Notes under the pieces: generated by a model
The model's input: the letters and a program-made list of their open reading frames with translations, nothing else
The model's database searches: none
What the model was told of the DNA's origin: nothing
In this document: positions 1-10,990 of the stretch, piece after piece
Layout of the letters: each line of letters begins with the position of its first letter
Numbering within the stretch: position 1 is the first letter of the stretch
Assembly: GCA_964036315.1 (NCBI GenBank)
Contig: OZ038517.1
Location: 52,466,235-52,530,234 of the forward strand
Source: Acanthosepion esculentum
Lineage: Eukaryota; Mollusca; Cephalopoda; Sepiida; Sepiidae
Length of the DNA: 64,000 bases
Direction of reading: 5' to 3'
Program-made: the position numbers and the translations under genes

Positions 1-1767
1 TTAACGGGTAAGATTGTAGATATCAGAGGAAGCATCCTCCTGGGGGTTTCTTCCCCAAAGTGGCGATTGTACCGACGCAAGACGAGAAGCTAATAAGTAC
101 AGAATATATGGGAAAGATAACGGCTGACTCTAGACTTAAATAGGCTAAGATCATAGCTATCAAAGAAGCAACCTCCGGAGTGTCTGTTCCACAAAGTAGC
201 GATTGTATCGACGTAAGAGGAGAAAGTAATAAGTAGAGAATATGTGGGGAAAGATAACCGTTGACTCTAAATTTGGACAGGTTAAGATTGTAGGTATCAG
301 GAAAGCATCTTCCCGGGGGTCAGCTCCCGAATGTAGCGGTTGTATCGACGTCAGAGCAGAAGGTAAGAAGTACCGAATATATGGGAAAGATAACGGCTGA
401 CTCTAGACTTGAATAGGCTAAGGTTGTAGTTATCGTTGAAGCATCTTCTCGGGGGTCAGCTCCCGAAAGTAGCGGTTGTATCGACGTCAGAGCAGAAGGT
501 AAGAAGTACCGAATATATGGGAAAGATAACGGCTGACTCTAGACTTGAATAGGCTAAGATTGTAGTTATCGTTGAAGCATCTTCTCGGGGGTCAGCTCCC
601 GAAAGTAGCGGTTGTATCGACGTCAGAGCAGAAGGTAAGAAGTACCGAATATATGGGAAAGATAACGGCTGACTCTAGACTTGAATAGGCTAAGATTGTA
701 GTTATCGTTGAAGCATCTTATCGGGGGTCAGCTCCCGAAAGTAGCCGTTGTATCGACGCAAGAGCAGAAGGTATGAAGTAGCGAATATATGGGATAGATA
801 ACGGTTGACTCGGGGGTCTGTTCCCTAAAGTATCCATTGTATCGACTTAAGAAGGGAAAGTAACAATTAGAGTATATGTGGGAAGGTTAACTGTTGACTC
901 TAGAATTCAATAGATTAAGATTGTAGGTATCAGGAAAGCATAATCTCGGGGGTCAGTTCCCCCAAATTAGCGATTGTATCGACAGAAGACGAGAAAGTAA
1001 TAAGTTGAGAATATGTGGGAAAGATAACGGTTGACTCTTGACTTGAATAGATTATGATTGTTGTCGTCGGGGAAGCATCATCCCGGGGGTCTGCTCCCCG
1101 CCCCAAAAAAAACATTCTATACACGTACAAGGAGAAGGTAATAAGTAGAGAATATGTGGGAAAGATAACGGTTGATTCTCGACTTGAATAGGTTAATATT
1201 TTAGCTATCGAGTAAGCATCTCCCGGGGGTCTGTTTCTTAAAGTAGCGATTGTGTCGACGGGAGAAGAGAAGGTAATAAATAGAGAATATGTGGGAAAGA
1301 TACCGGTTGACTCTCTAGAATTGAATAGGTTAAGATGGTAGCTATCAATAAAGCATCTTCCCGGTAGTCTGTTCCCCAAAGTAGCGATTGTATCGACGTA
1401 AGAGAAGGTAATAAGTACAGAATATGTTTGAAAGATGATGCTTGACTTGACTTGAATAGGTTAAGATTGTAGCTATCGAGGAAGCATCATCCCGGCGGTC
1501 TCTTCCTTAAAATTGTAATGACGTAAGCGGAGAAGGTAATAAGTACGGAATATGAAGGAGAGATAACGGTTGACTATAGAGTTGAATAGCTTAAGATTGT
1601 AGATATCAGGGAAGCATCCCCGCAGGGGTCTGCTCCACAGAGTAGCGACTGTGTTGGCGTAATTGGAGAAGGTAATAGGTACAGCTTATGAAGGAAAGAT
1701 AACGGTTGAGTCTAGACTTGAATAGGTTAAGATTGTAGCTATCAGGGAAGCATCCTACCATTCGACG
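1..1767 (-). repeat. Tandem array of ~136-bp units derived from a LINE C-terminus
   Basis: About 13 head-to-tail units of roughly 136 bp; the GGGGGTCAGCTCCCGA-type block recurs near 46, 182, 320, 457, 593, 729, 816 (short unit), 953, 1090, 1230, 1360, 1498 and 1627. Read on the minus strand each unit encodes a degenerate form of the end of a non-LTR retrotransposon reverse transcriptase (motifs like ATLWNRPPGDA and NLFNSRVNRYL). Because 136 is not a multiple of three, the frame shifts in every unit and no long product survives. The 149-codon minus ORF at 930-1379 is a by-product. The array starts before the window. Confidence 0.85.
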
Positions 1768-1805
1768 GAAGGCGATAATGCCACTAAGTCTCTAGGGGCT
1801 ACTGT

Positions 1806-1938
1806 GAGTGAAAGAGAAAAAGATTATAGAATGGACCGGAAACCCAATTCTAAACAGAAACCAAAGAATAAACCTCTACTTCTGTTCAAAAGACGGGGAA
1901 TATGCGTGAACTGTCCGATAGGCGAACCTATCTACATA
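1806..1938. repeat. Direct repeat, copy 1 (LINE-adjacent segment)
   Basis: About 133 bp of this stretch recur at 2549-2690, with shared blocks such as CTCTACTTCTGTTCAAAAG and GATAGGCGAACCT. The two copies flank the Tc1 derivative and the (AT)n tract. Both contain the same type of LINE 3' sequence on the minus strand. No function is assigned. Confidence 0.7.
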
Positions 1939-2471
1939 CTTGTGCAAAGTAATTAAAACAAAACGAATAATTCCGTTATTATCTACTTCTTTTTCGCATT
2001 TTTCCAATGAAACATAAACCAACTGCACATGTTCTTACTTCGTATGTGCATTCCACGAAGTCATTCCTTGCAGATTGACCACAGATTCACGTTTGGATTT
2101 AAATCAAGAGTGTTTCCGTGCCAGTCGATAGTACTTTGATTTGCTCACTGGTAAGGTTTGCCATTCGGTTTGTGCAGCATTACTATTTTCGTGCACTTCT
2201 TTGGAGGGAAGTCCATCGCAGACAATGGCCGTAGGACAATTAATCGACAGTCGAGACAATAGTGTCTGGGCTGATGTAATTCTGACGCAATATTTTTCAA
2301 CGCCAAACAGATTTCATCATACACTCCGAAAATAAATTCATATTGGTACACACCATTGCAAATGACGTAACCTGAGGGGAAAACAGAAATCGATTACACC
2401 CTATTGGGTTTAAAACGGACCGCATGGTGAAAGGAAGGAAATTAATGCGGTTTCAATTAGTTTGCACAAGG

Positions 2472-2472
<1 letters not shown>
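1939..2472 (-). mobile_element. Internally deleted Tc1-like transposon (copy A)
   Basis: Flanked by TA on both sides, with inverted ends built on CTTGTGCAAA.TAATT and its complement. The minus strand carries a degenerate transposase piece (GVYDEICLALKN and a decayed region matching the DWPGNSPDLNPIENLW end of Tc1 transposases). At 534 bp it is far below the roughly 1.6 kb of a complete Tc1 element, so it is non-autonomous. A sister copy lies at 6573-7133 on the plus strand. Confidence 0.75.

Positions 2473-2548
<76 letters not shown>
2473..2548. repeat. (AT)n microsatellite
   Basis: Uninterrupted AT dinucleotides of about 75 bp, starting exactly at the TA target of the adjacent Tc1 derivative. 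Confidence 0.95.
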
Positions 2549-2550
<2 letters not shown>

Positions 2551-2690
2551 GAAAGAGAAGATTATAGAAGGAACCCGAAACCTAATCCTAAAAAGAAAAT
2601 AAGGGATAAACCTCTACTTCTGTTCAAAAGACGGGGAAGATTTGTGAACCGGGCGATAGGCGAACCTGTCTACTCATATTAAAAACATTA
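2549..2690. repeat. Direct repeat, copy 2
   Basis: Partner of 1806-1938. Together the pair suggests that the Tc1 derivative and the (AT)n tract separate two copies of one older repeat. Confidence 0.65.
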
Positions 2691-2715
2691 AAAAAATTAT
2701 TAGGATTACATTATT

Positions 2716-2983
2716 TTAAAAAAGGTAAAAGCTATCTTTGTTCAAAATCCAGGCAGGAGTGTGAACCGACCGATATCGGGGGAACTTATTTGTTCCTATT
2801 AAAGCATCCTCTCGGGAGACTGTTCCACAGAGTAGCGATTGTGGGGAAGAAGCTGTGCGAACGCGATTGAATTTCTTTACCAGTGGAATACGAAGGGGAC
2901 GAGGACGATGAATAATGACGCCATGAATTTCTGTGAATAAAGAGTTTTGTCGAAATAACGCTGGAAACTTTTGCATCGTCCAA
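2716..2983 (-). pseudogene. LINE reverse transcriptase C-terminal fragment
   Basis: The minus strand reads through TIATLWNSLPRGCFNRNKF, a typical end of a Jockey/CR1-type ORF2. It is 5'-truncated and frameshifted and belongs to the same family as the array at 1-1767. Confidence 0.7.
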
Positions 2984-3063
2984 GTATTAAAATCTGGAGC
3001 GAAAAAATTTCCCTCTACATGGTTAATTAGCAGAACTTCATTTTATTCACGTAACTGCCCATT

Positions 3064-3121
3064 AGAAGAAGAAGAAGAAGCAGAAGAAGAAGAAGAAGAA
3101 AGAAAGAAAGAAAGAAAGAAA
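3064..3121. repeat. (GAA)n/(AAAG)n purine tract
   Basis: About 55 bp of GAA repeats grading into GAAA repeats. Pure purine on the plus strand. Confidence 0.9.
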
Positions 3122-3614
3122 AACCATTCATGAGCATGAACCGGCCAAACGTTCAAAAACGAATGTATTTTCCTGACACTGTTTAAATTACAAAGACACA
3201 CATACAAGGAAACCATTGCACACAAGCATATATATCAGAATAAGAGTGAAACCTATCTGTCATTAAACGCACTGAATTTAATTTCCAACATTCGTATACA
3301 TAAATACTTGAATCATTTATACGACGCAAATAAGGAGGAACACAATGAAGGAAATTTGTCAAATCGGCGGTAAAAACATCCACAAAATTGAGCAATTTAC
3401 ATCTGCAATTAACAATGCAATAATATCGGTTCGACAATTAGTCTGGGTCCAACCTAACGAATTCGGAACGTATGGAATTTTGCAAATAATAGACAAGCTA
3501 TTTTAAAATCAGGGCCGCTATTTGACTCGCTTCATGCAATACAGACTGACGAAAAACAATATGACTGCTTTTAAAATTTTCTGACATTTTTTCCCAAATA
3601 TTTTTCTTAGAATA
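3122..3614. other. Unassigned stretch
   Basis: AT-rich with only short random ORFs. I see no motif, repeat or RNA gene here. Confidence 0.5.
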
Positions 3615-4095
3615 ATGAAGGGTGTTTCATTTAAACGGATCAAAGTCAGCATTAAATAAATCAGTGTTATTGGTGAAAATTTATTTCTCTATTGGATCCT
3701 GTTATTTACGTCATGGCAATTATGTGCGAAAATTAATATCGCCCAAATGTCCGCCAAAACTTCCAGTCGACGGTCAAAGTTTTTGATGACGTCTCTGCAT
3801 AGCTACTTCTTGATCTCACCAATATGCCTTATTATCCCATCCTTCAGTTGTTGAATTGTTGTTGGATTCTTGGCATAGACCTTACTTTTGAGATGACCCC
3901 AAAGGAAAAAATCTAAAGGCGTCAAGTCGCACAATCGTGGTGGCCAATTGACTTCGCTGTTTCGAGAGATGATGCGACCTGGGAACTTCTCATTGCATTT
4001 CTGTTTGAACGTCCATTTTCGTAATAGGCTTCGATAACTTTAACACGTTGTTTGATTGTTAATCTTTCCATGGTTGAAATTGCCAAAGACTTAAG
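3615..4095 (-). pseudogene. Internally deleted mariner-like transposase
   Basis: The minus strand begins with MERLTIKQRVKVIEAYYENG, a typical N-terminal helix-turn-helix start of a mariner-like transposase, around 4070. It then jumps to a C-terminal part with DFFLWGHLKSKVYAKNPTT and IKNFDRRLEV around 3780-3930. The catalytic core between them is missing and stops are present. The left end, GGGTGTTTCATTTAAACGG, looks like a terminal repeat. Confidence 0.75.
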
Positions 4096-4182
4096 TTGTT
4101 AAATCTGAAAGAAAAAGAAAAAAAATCATTAGACGCTTAAACTTAATTCACATTTAAAATTGATTCAAGTTATTGGAACATA
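4048..4182. repeat. Direct repeat copy 1 (mariner 5' segment)
   Basis: This stretch of about 133 bp, with blocks such as GATTGTTAATCTTTCCA and GACTTAAGTTGTTAAATCTG, recurs at 4306-4437 with a few substitutions. The repeat covers the start of the mariner-like coding region and its outer flank. Confidence 0.85.
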
Positions 4183-4305
4183 CTTTAGTACTTTTATCTC
4201 TAGACCTTGAGTTACGAGGACTTTCCTAACAAATCTTTTCAAATTAATGTACCCCGCACATTAAAACTATTAAAGGACTGAAAGCGAATTACTAAATTCT
4301 GATTG

Positions 4306-4437
4306 TTTGATTGTTAATCTTTCCAGGGTTGAAACTGCCAAAGACTTAAGTTGTTAAATCTGAAAGAAAAAGAAAAGAAAATCATTAGATGCTTAAACTT
4401 AATTCACATTTAAAATCGGTCCAAGTTATTGGAACAG
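4306..4437. repeat. Direct repeat copy 2
   Basis: Second copy of 4048-4182, about 125 bp further on. It ends where the LINE fragment begins. Confidence 0.85.
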
Positions 4438-4439
4438 CC

Positions 4440-5515
4440 TTTATATGGAGATGACACTGTGTTGATAGCAGGCATAGAAAGTAAACTGCAAGAACTCCTA
4501 CAGAAGATAGTGAAGGAAAGCGAGAAGAAAGGACTAAACTTCAATTGTAAGAAGGCAGAAGGTCATTAGAATTATCCAGAACCTATACTGACAGAAAACA
4601 TGGAGGGACGAATTCAGTAAATATACAGAAAATAGAAAGGTGTGTATGACAAGGATGTCTCTTCTCAACAACAGAAGAGACAACATTGATAGCAGACATA
4701 GAAAGGAAATTACAAGAATTTTTTTTTTTGTTTAAGCGTATCACCCCAAGCAAGGCTGGAGGCCACTATCACGCATGGGGTTATAGAAGGGTTGGAGGAA
4801 GAGCAGATAGGAGTGGTAAAGGAGAGGATGTGGAGAAAGAGAAAGACAGTGGGTCGATCAAGGCAAAGGGGTTACAGAAGATTTGGAGCGAGAGCAGATA
4901 GGAATGAAAGATGAAAGGATGTGGAGAAGGGAAGTGGATAGATCAAGGCAACTGGAGATGTCGATTGACGCTACACTTAAACCGGTGGAGATTGTATTTG
5001 TCAGGGAAACAGTAATAGGGAAGGGAGTTTCATAGGCGAGATGTGCGAGACATGAAGCTATTGGAGTAAAAGAGACGTCTACATCTAACAGTTTCAACGG
5101 TGAAGGGGTGGGAACGGGATGCCATCCTCGTAGGACGTTTAAATTCACGAGGCCTAGAGACAAGCGAAAGCAGCTCCTCGGAGCAATTACCGTGAAAGTA
5201 CTTGTAAAAAAGGCAGAGCGAGGCAACATCGCGTCTGTGAGAGAGCGACTGCAGACGAGATGACAGATCAGGGCCAATCACATTGCATATCCGTCTCTGG
5301 ATCTTATCAATAACCCTGAGGCAAACAGCAGGGGCCCCAGACCATATATGGCAGCAATACTCCATGCAAGAATTCCGACAAAAGGTAATGAAGAAAAGCG
5401 AGAAGAAAGAACTAAACATAAATTACAGGAAGACAAAATTCATGGTTGCTGACAAAAGGTACAACCCAACATGCAAATTACAAAATGGATATACCAAATT
5501 CAAACAAGTAAAATA
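4440..5515 (+). pseudogene. LINE reverse transcriptase fragment, split by a nested LINE
   Basis: Plus-strand non-LTR reverse transcriptase. The segment LYGDDTVLIAGIESKLQELL at about 4440 carries a GDD-type box, and a partly duplicated stretch at 4680-4720 reads IADIERKLQEF. Coding resumes after the insertion at 5367 with QKVMKKSEKKELNINYRK, the usual continuation in this clade. The frame is interrupted only by the nested element at 4721-5366. Several stops make it a dead copy. Confidence 0.8.
4721..5366 (-). mobile_element. 5'-truncated LINE insertion with poly(A) and target duplication
   Basis: A minus-strand LINE 3' end inserted in the plus-strand LINE. Both sides carry CAAGAATT (4713-4720 and 5367-5374) and the left edge has a T run, that is, a poly(A) tail on the element strand. 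The coding remnant reads MEYCCHIWSGAPAVCLRV then SHRRDVASLCLFYKYFHGNC and SRLWNSLP, the C-terminus of a Jockey/CR1-like ORF2. The 3' UTR contains the complement of CACCCCAAGCAAGG, a signature also seen at 21840, 44020 and 61290. Confidence 0.85.
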
Positions 5516-5924
5516 ATGTAATTATCTGCAAGTATTTTTTTGTAACAGGGGAAAGTGCGACACTGAAATCCGAACACGCATTGAATAGCGAAAGATGCCT
5601 ACCAAAAGCTAAGCAAAGTATTAAGAAACAGAAAATTATCGTTAGAAACAAAGAAACAAGAAGAGTTGTTAGATTAAGCTCTGAAAAGTTGTATCTTATA
5701 AATGATTAAAGATATCTTACTGGAATTCTCTGAGGTTTTTTTAACACTGTTGGACTTTACTTTGAGCAATAAGAATGTATAATTACTCTTTATGCTTAAC
5801 AGGAGAATCGTGAAGAAATCGATCATAAACGAAAATGACATGTTCATCATTAATTAATCATAGCTAAGGATCAAAAGCTCATGAAGGATTGAAATAAAGC
5901 TCAAATATATATATTATTCGAGGA
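5516..5924. other. Unassigned stretch
   Basis: AT-rich, many stops in all frames, no recognised motif. Confidence 0.5.
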
Positions 5925-6480
5925 TCATTTACCAACTTATTCAAGATGATCTTCGCCCGCTGTAACCTTCTAAATTTCTGGAATAACAAGGTACCTCACA
6001 GGTTTCACGTACGATTTCATTTTCAAATCTTTTTTCGCTGCTCTTTGGACTGTCACAGCTGAAACTCCTCTCTCTCTCTCACGTGCCAAACATTTTATGG
6101 ATTGAGTTGGATCTTTTCTAATTGATCTTTTTTTAGCTCTAAGTTGAAATGATGAGCTCAGTTCCTGCTGTGATCACCCGATCCAGTTTTCCTCTCTACT
6201 ATTCCCACTTTTTAAAAGTTATTCACCGTTATCTTGATGCTTCTTGAATTGACTTTGAAGCTGGAAGCTGGGGTATGAATGTTCGTACAATTACTGAAGG
6301 CCTGAATGATCTCTTTCCTCCCACCATTGCTCAGTTGGGAAGACATTGGAGCTGACACAAAACGATTTTAACCTGTTCTCTTTCTAGCTGAATAACTGAA
6401 AGGGCTTTTCAGTGATTCTTATGACAAATGGTGTCAAGATGGCTAAACGTCTTATCAGAAAACCTGGAAAAAAGAAACTC
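5925..6480 (-). pseudogene. Degenerate Tc1/mariner transposase N-terminal half
   Basis: Minus-strand translation across several frames gives LARERERGVSAVTVQRAAKK and then DLKMKSYVKPVRY. This resembles the second helix-turn-helix region of mariner-like transposases. There are multiple stops and no catalytic core, so it is a fragment. Confidence 0.6.
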
Positions 6481-6572
6481 AGTTAGTTTAGTAGTTTTTT
6501 TTAGATAACAAACATTTTGTGGGGTAGACAATTATGCTGTTTTATCGACAGATATTCAAGAGTAAGAATATA

Positions 6573-7133
6573 CACCCTTGTGCAAATTAATTGAAACAAC
6601 TGCTTTAGTTTCCTATCTTTCGGCATAAGGTCAGATTTAGACCCACTGGTATGACAGGGTGTAACTGATTTCTTTTTTTTTCAGAATGGGTCATTTGCAG
6701 TGGTGTGCAGTAATATGAATTTATTTTCGGGGTGTATGATGAAATTTGTTTGGCCTTGAAAAATACTGCGTCATCCGTGGTTGCTTCAGATTTTCATTAC
6801 GCCCACACACTATTGTCTCGACTGTCGATTAGTTGTCCTATTGCCATTGTCTGCGATAGACGTTACTCCAAGGAAGCGTACGAAAACTTTAACGTTGCAC
6901 GAACACAATGGCAAGCCTTACCAGTGGGCAATTGAAGGTGCTATAGACTGGCCCGGAAACTCTCCTAATTTAAATCCAATCGGGAATCTGTGGTCAATCT
7001 GCAAAGAACAACTTCGTGGAATGGACATATGAAGTACTAACATGTTCAATGGGGCATGTTTCATGGGAAAAATATGAGAAAAAAAAGTAAATAATAACGG
7101 AATTATTCGTTTCAATTAATTTGCACAAGGGGG
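6573..7133 (+). mobile_element. Internally deleted Tc1-like transposon (copy B)
   Basis: Bounded by TA, with inverted ends CCCTTGTGCAAATTAATTGA and its complement at 7111-7133. Plus-strand coding remnants include GVYDEICLALKNTAS and IDWPGNSPNLNPIGNLW, the third-aspartate block of Tc1 transposases. It lacks the N-terminal DNA-binding half. It shares its internal structure with the opposite-strand copy at 1939-2472, so one deletion derivative probably gave rise to both. Confidence 0.85.
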
Positions 7134-7139
7134 TAGAAG

Positions 7140-7142
<3 letters not shown>

Positions 7143-7179
<37 letters not shown>
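7143..7179. repeat. (CT)n microsatellite
   Basis: About 37 bp of CT repeats directly after the Tc1 derivative. Confidence 0.9.
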
Positions 7180-7185
<6 letters not shown>

Positions 7186-7254
7186 CAAATCTATCTATCT
7201 ATTTATGTCGTTCCCTATCTATTTCTTTTTTATTATCTTAAAATTCTATTTTTA

Positions 7255-7451
7255 TTGGATACCCGTATTTGTGTAGACGCCCCGTTTATTTGAAACCGTA
7301 TTTATTTTGTCTACTGGTCTATGAAAACTTAATAAACAAAATGCACCCTCTGGTACATCCTTTATTTAGTGTTCTCCAGTACGCTAGCCGGTATACGAAA
7401 TAAATACGGTTTAAAATAAACGGGACGTCTATACAAATACGAGTATCCACT
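7255..7451. mobile_element. MITE with ~57-bp inverted repeats
   Basis: The left arm, beginning GGATACCCGTATTTGTGTAG, is matched in inverse by the right arm ending near 7451. Both arms contain CCCGTTTATTT and ACCGTATTTATTT. About 75 bp lie between the arms and there is no coding capacity. The superfamily is not determined. Confidence 0.75.
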
Positions 7452-7789
7452 CAAATAACATTTGAAGTTATAAAAATATGTCGGATTTAAAAAAGTAAAA
7501 TCCATTTAATTCTTTCTAATTTGTTATCTATTTATCTGTTTGGAATAGATTAAATCGAAAATATTTTATAATGTGACTTTATAATATTTACTGGTCTCGC
7601 AACTGATTAATGAGATCTTCCGTCGTTATGACAACAGAAGGCGTTATCCGAAAAAAATAAACTAACATATTTCGTGTCATCATAATAAGAATATCTCCGT
7701 AAATTACGAGATTATGTTCCATAATATTTTATGATTGAGATTTTTTTTGTTGTTTCGGGCTAACATTCTATGGACATTTTTTTTACCTT

Positions 7790-8480
7790 TATGCTTTAGA
7801 AAGAAAGAATTCATAGGATATCAGAGGTAACTTTATCGGTCAAATTCCGAGATTACACTAGCAGAGAATATAACAGATGCAATTGCAAAATTGCTTAAAT
7901 AGGGTCGCCATTTCTTGATAGTATGTGCCATATTGGCACTCTTTGTATATGTTTACTTTTAATGATTCGAGAAGGAAAAGTACATTCTCACAGACGACAT
8001 CAGTGTTAACTATATCATTCAAAATACGAGATTAAACTAGCAGAATATATAACAGATGCAGATGCAAAATTACTTAAATAGTTTTGCCATTTCTAGACGG
8101 TATGTGTCATATTGTCTCCCTTTGGATATTTTTGACTCTTAATGATTCAGAAAGAAGAATTTTTTCCTACATACGACATCAGAGTTAATTTTATCGCTCA
8201 AAATTCGAGCTTACACTCTCAGAAAATATAGCAATAGCACTTGGAAAATGACATAAATATGGTCGCCATTTTCTGTCGGTATATGTCATATAGCCTCTCT
8301 TTGGATATTTTTTTTTTTTACTTTTAATGATTTAAAATGGAAGAAAATACTTCTTACATGCAGAAAGAGATTATATTCTGGTGGTAAAAAAAATTCTACA
8401 TCATTTGTGTAAAAAATATGCTCAAAGCAATTGCAAAATGATTTAAAAATTTTTTGACGATACAGATTGTCTTCATTTTA
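7790..8480. repeat. Tandem ~179-bp units
   Basis: At least three full units and one partial: the GCAAAATTACTTAAATAG-type block recurs near 7880, 8065, 8245 and 8425. Related single units reappear at about 9570 and 12770, so this was one satellite-like array later split by a LINE and other insertions. Confidence 0.75.
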
Positions 8481-8512
8481 CTTATTCTTCCCCGGGGAAA
8501 ATTAAAATTTCT

Positions 8513-8513
8513 G

Positions 8514-8581
<68 letters not shown>

Positions 8582-8625
8582 ACAACAACAACAACAACAT
8601 TTCTCTCTCTCTCTCTCTCTTTCAC
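8513..8625. repeat. (CAT)n-(CAA)n-(CT)n compound microsatellite
   Basis: About 22 CAT triplets, then CAA triplets, then CT repeats. The polyhistidine-polyglutamine reading frame here is only the microsatellite. Confidence 0.95.
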
Positions 8626-8689
8626 TCTTTCTCCCGTTCTCTCTCATTATTGGGAAGGAACAATATAAGAACAAGAATTGAGAGGACAG

Positions 8690-9520
8690 TAGATAATGAC
8701 TGACATATTATTTATATTTTTGAAGATCAAAGTTGACGGGAAAGCAAGAGGCGGGAAGAGAGTTCTACAAGCGGCAATTGTGATAGAAGAAACTGTTAGC
8801 ATAGAACTTACGGTTTCATCTGGCTATTTCAACTGTAAAATGATTAGACCTTCCCACCAATCTAGTATCGAGCTTAAATTTATAAAGTCTAGGTACCATA
8901 GAGGAACGTTCATCAGAACAATTACCATGAAAGTATTTATAGAAAAGGCACAGGGAAGCTAAGTTACGTCAAATCGAGAAATCGACTGAAGCCGAAATGC
9001 CAGGTCAGGACAAATAACATTGCAGATTCTTTGGATTTTATCAATAATCTCTAAATAGGTATCAGATGTACCAAACCAGATGTGGCAGAAATATTCTAAG
9101 CATGGACAAATGGTAGACTTGTAATTAGGTAAGACAGATTATTGCAATAAAAATTGTCTAAAACGATAAATTGAACCAACTTATCTAGCAGCAGACCTAT
9201 TCAATATAATCTTTCCACTTAATGTCAGCCGAGACGATTAGCCGGAGAAAGCGCAACGAGTCCTTTTCCTGGAGGTTAGCATCAGCCATGGTGATGGAAG
9301 ACAGAAAGGGGACCCTCGGATGAATTTCGTTTTGGAAGGATTAAAATTAACAAGCTATTCCTTCTTTAGTAATAGATTGTAGGCCACTTTTGAGATCAGC
9401 TGCTAAGTTGACTTCATCGAAGCCTTCAGATTGACTATTAAGACTGGAGTAAATATTTGTATCATCAACATAGATCCGAATTGGAGAACTGATGAGAGGA
9501 ATGTCTTTTATTGATTAAAA
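8690..9520 (-). pseudogene. Degenerate LINE reverse transcriptase
   Basis: The minus strand shows, from about 9520 downward, IRIYVDDTNIYSSLNSQSEG (the YVDD catalytic box region), then SSITMADANLQEKDSLRFL. Below 9130 come a decayed IWFGTSDTYLEIIDKIQ stretch and the usual C-terminal domain. Frames change several times. It interrupts the 179-bp repeat array. Confidence 0.75.
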
Positions 9521-9529
9521 AAGTCGAAT

Positions 9530-10690
9530 TCTTTGTTACGTGCGTCAAGAAAGATAACTGTATCGATAAAAATCCTGGATTGCTCTCACAGAAAATATAA
9601 CCAAAAGAATTGCATAATTGTTTAAAAATCTCCATCAAATTTTGACTGCGTCATGTTTATTTTTTGGGAGTGGCGGGGGTAATTTTTACTTTTACCTGAG
9701 TGAAAAAACAGCCTTCTTTTTTAGTATAAATATAGATAATAACTTTTTTTAGGGGGAAATTTTTATTGGGGAGGGGTAATTTTGTGAGGAGGGGGAGTTT
9801 TACTTTTACTGACTGAAAATGAACTTTCTTAGTATAAATATATTTATTAATTTTTTGTGGGGAGGGAATTTTTATTGGGGGTTATTCTAGGAGGAGGTGG
9901 AGTTTTACTTTTACCAACTGTAAAAAACAGCTTTTTTTCTTAGTATAAATATATTTAGTAATTTTTTTCGTGGTGGGGTAAGTGTTTTGTGGGGAATTTT
10001 TACTTTTACTGACTAAAAAACAGCCTTCTTAGTATAAATATATTTAGTAATTATTTGTGGGGGTAATTTTGGGGGGTAATTTGGTGTGGGGAAGAATTTG
10101 TACTTTTACTGACTGGAAAAACCGTCTTCTTAGTATAAATATAGGGTGACCCAAAAAAACGGGTATTTTTGAAGTGCGTATTGCCAGACATGAGCAAGTG
10201 GCAACAATGCGAGACAGTGACCTTCAGCAAGTAAACATTTCGCCATTTTAGTAACGAGAATAAAATTCACAGTATCCCAGCTGAGATGTTGCAGCAGTCA
10301 ATGAGGAATCTCAACAGCAGATTTCAAGAATGCATTCGTACAGGAGGACGCCATCTACAGGACGTAATTTTAAAAAAATGGAAATTCCATCATTGTTTCT
10401 TAAATGGCATGTTTTAAGGTTTCAATTACTATGAATTAAATATTTTTCTTCCATCACTCTTGGTTTTATTGGATTGTTAAAAAGTTCCCGTTTTTTGGGG
10501 TCACCCTATATATTTAATAATTTTTTGCGGGAGGTAATTTGCGGGGTGGGGGATTTTTTTATGAGGAATTTTTACTTTTACTGGCTGATAAAATAGCCTT
10601 CTTTCTTATTATAAATATATTTAGTAATTCGGGGCTAATTATTTACAGGAGGTTACTTTTACTGACTGAAAAAACGGGCTTCTTTCTTCA
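9530..10690. repeat. Degenerate tandem array with G-rich spacers
   Basis: The block ACTTTTACTGACTGAAAAAA followed by AGTATAAATATATTTAGTAA recurs about seven times (near 9687, 9802, 9912, 10003, 10103, 10571, 10656) at roughly 85-115 bp spacing. Variable G-runs lie between. The mariner MITE at 10144-10506 is inserted in one unit. Confidence 0.75.
10144..10506 (+). mobile_element. Mariner-derived MITE with TA target
   Basis: Inverted ends GGGTGACCCAAAAAAACGGG / GGGTGACCCCAAAAAACGGG, flanked by TA on both sides; 363 bp. It retains the last codons of a mariner-like transposase (IPAEMLQQSMRNLNSRFQEC, then RHLQDVIL), so it is an internal-deletion derivative of an autonomous element. Confidence 0.85.
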
Positions 10691-10990
10691 ATAAGACAAT
10701 AGAGTTAATGGTAAATCCGAACATATTTTGTGCTTAGATTTTGAACAAACGGAGAAGCAGAGACCATTATTAATGGATATTTGAGAATCCTACGAGTGAT
10801 AATAACTGAATTTAACCTCAATTTACACGTAATATGAGTGTCCTCAGCGAAGCATACGACAGATGCTATCACCAGGGTGAGAAAAACATAGTTGGAGGGG
10901 GTCAAGATTTGATTAGCGGTTAAGAACATTATGAGTCAGTAAAGAATGGAAGAAGGGGGAATTTCAGGTGTGACACAAGTGAATGGTTGA

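Noticed and set aside
930..1379. 149-codon minus-strand ORF as a gene
   Set aside because: It spans several units of a frame-shifting satellite derived from a LINE C-terminus.
8454..8681. Polyhistidine-polyglutamine protein
   Set aside because: Translation of a CAT/CAA microsatellite.
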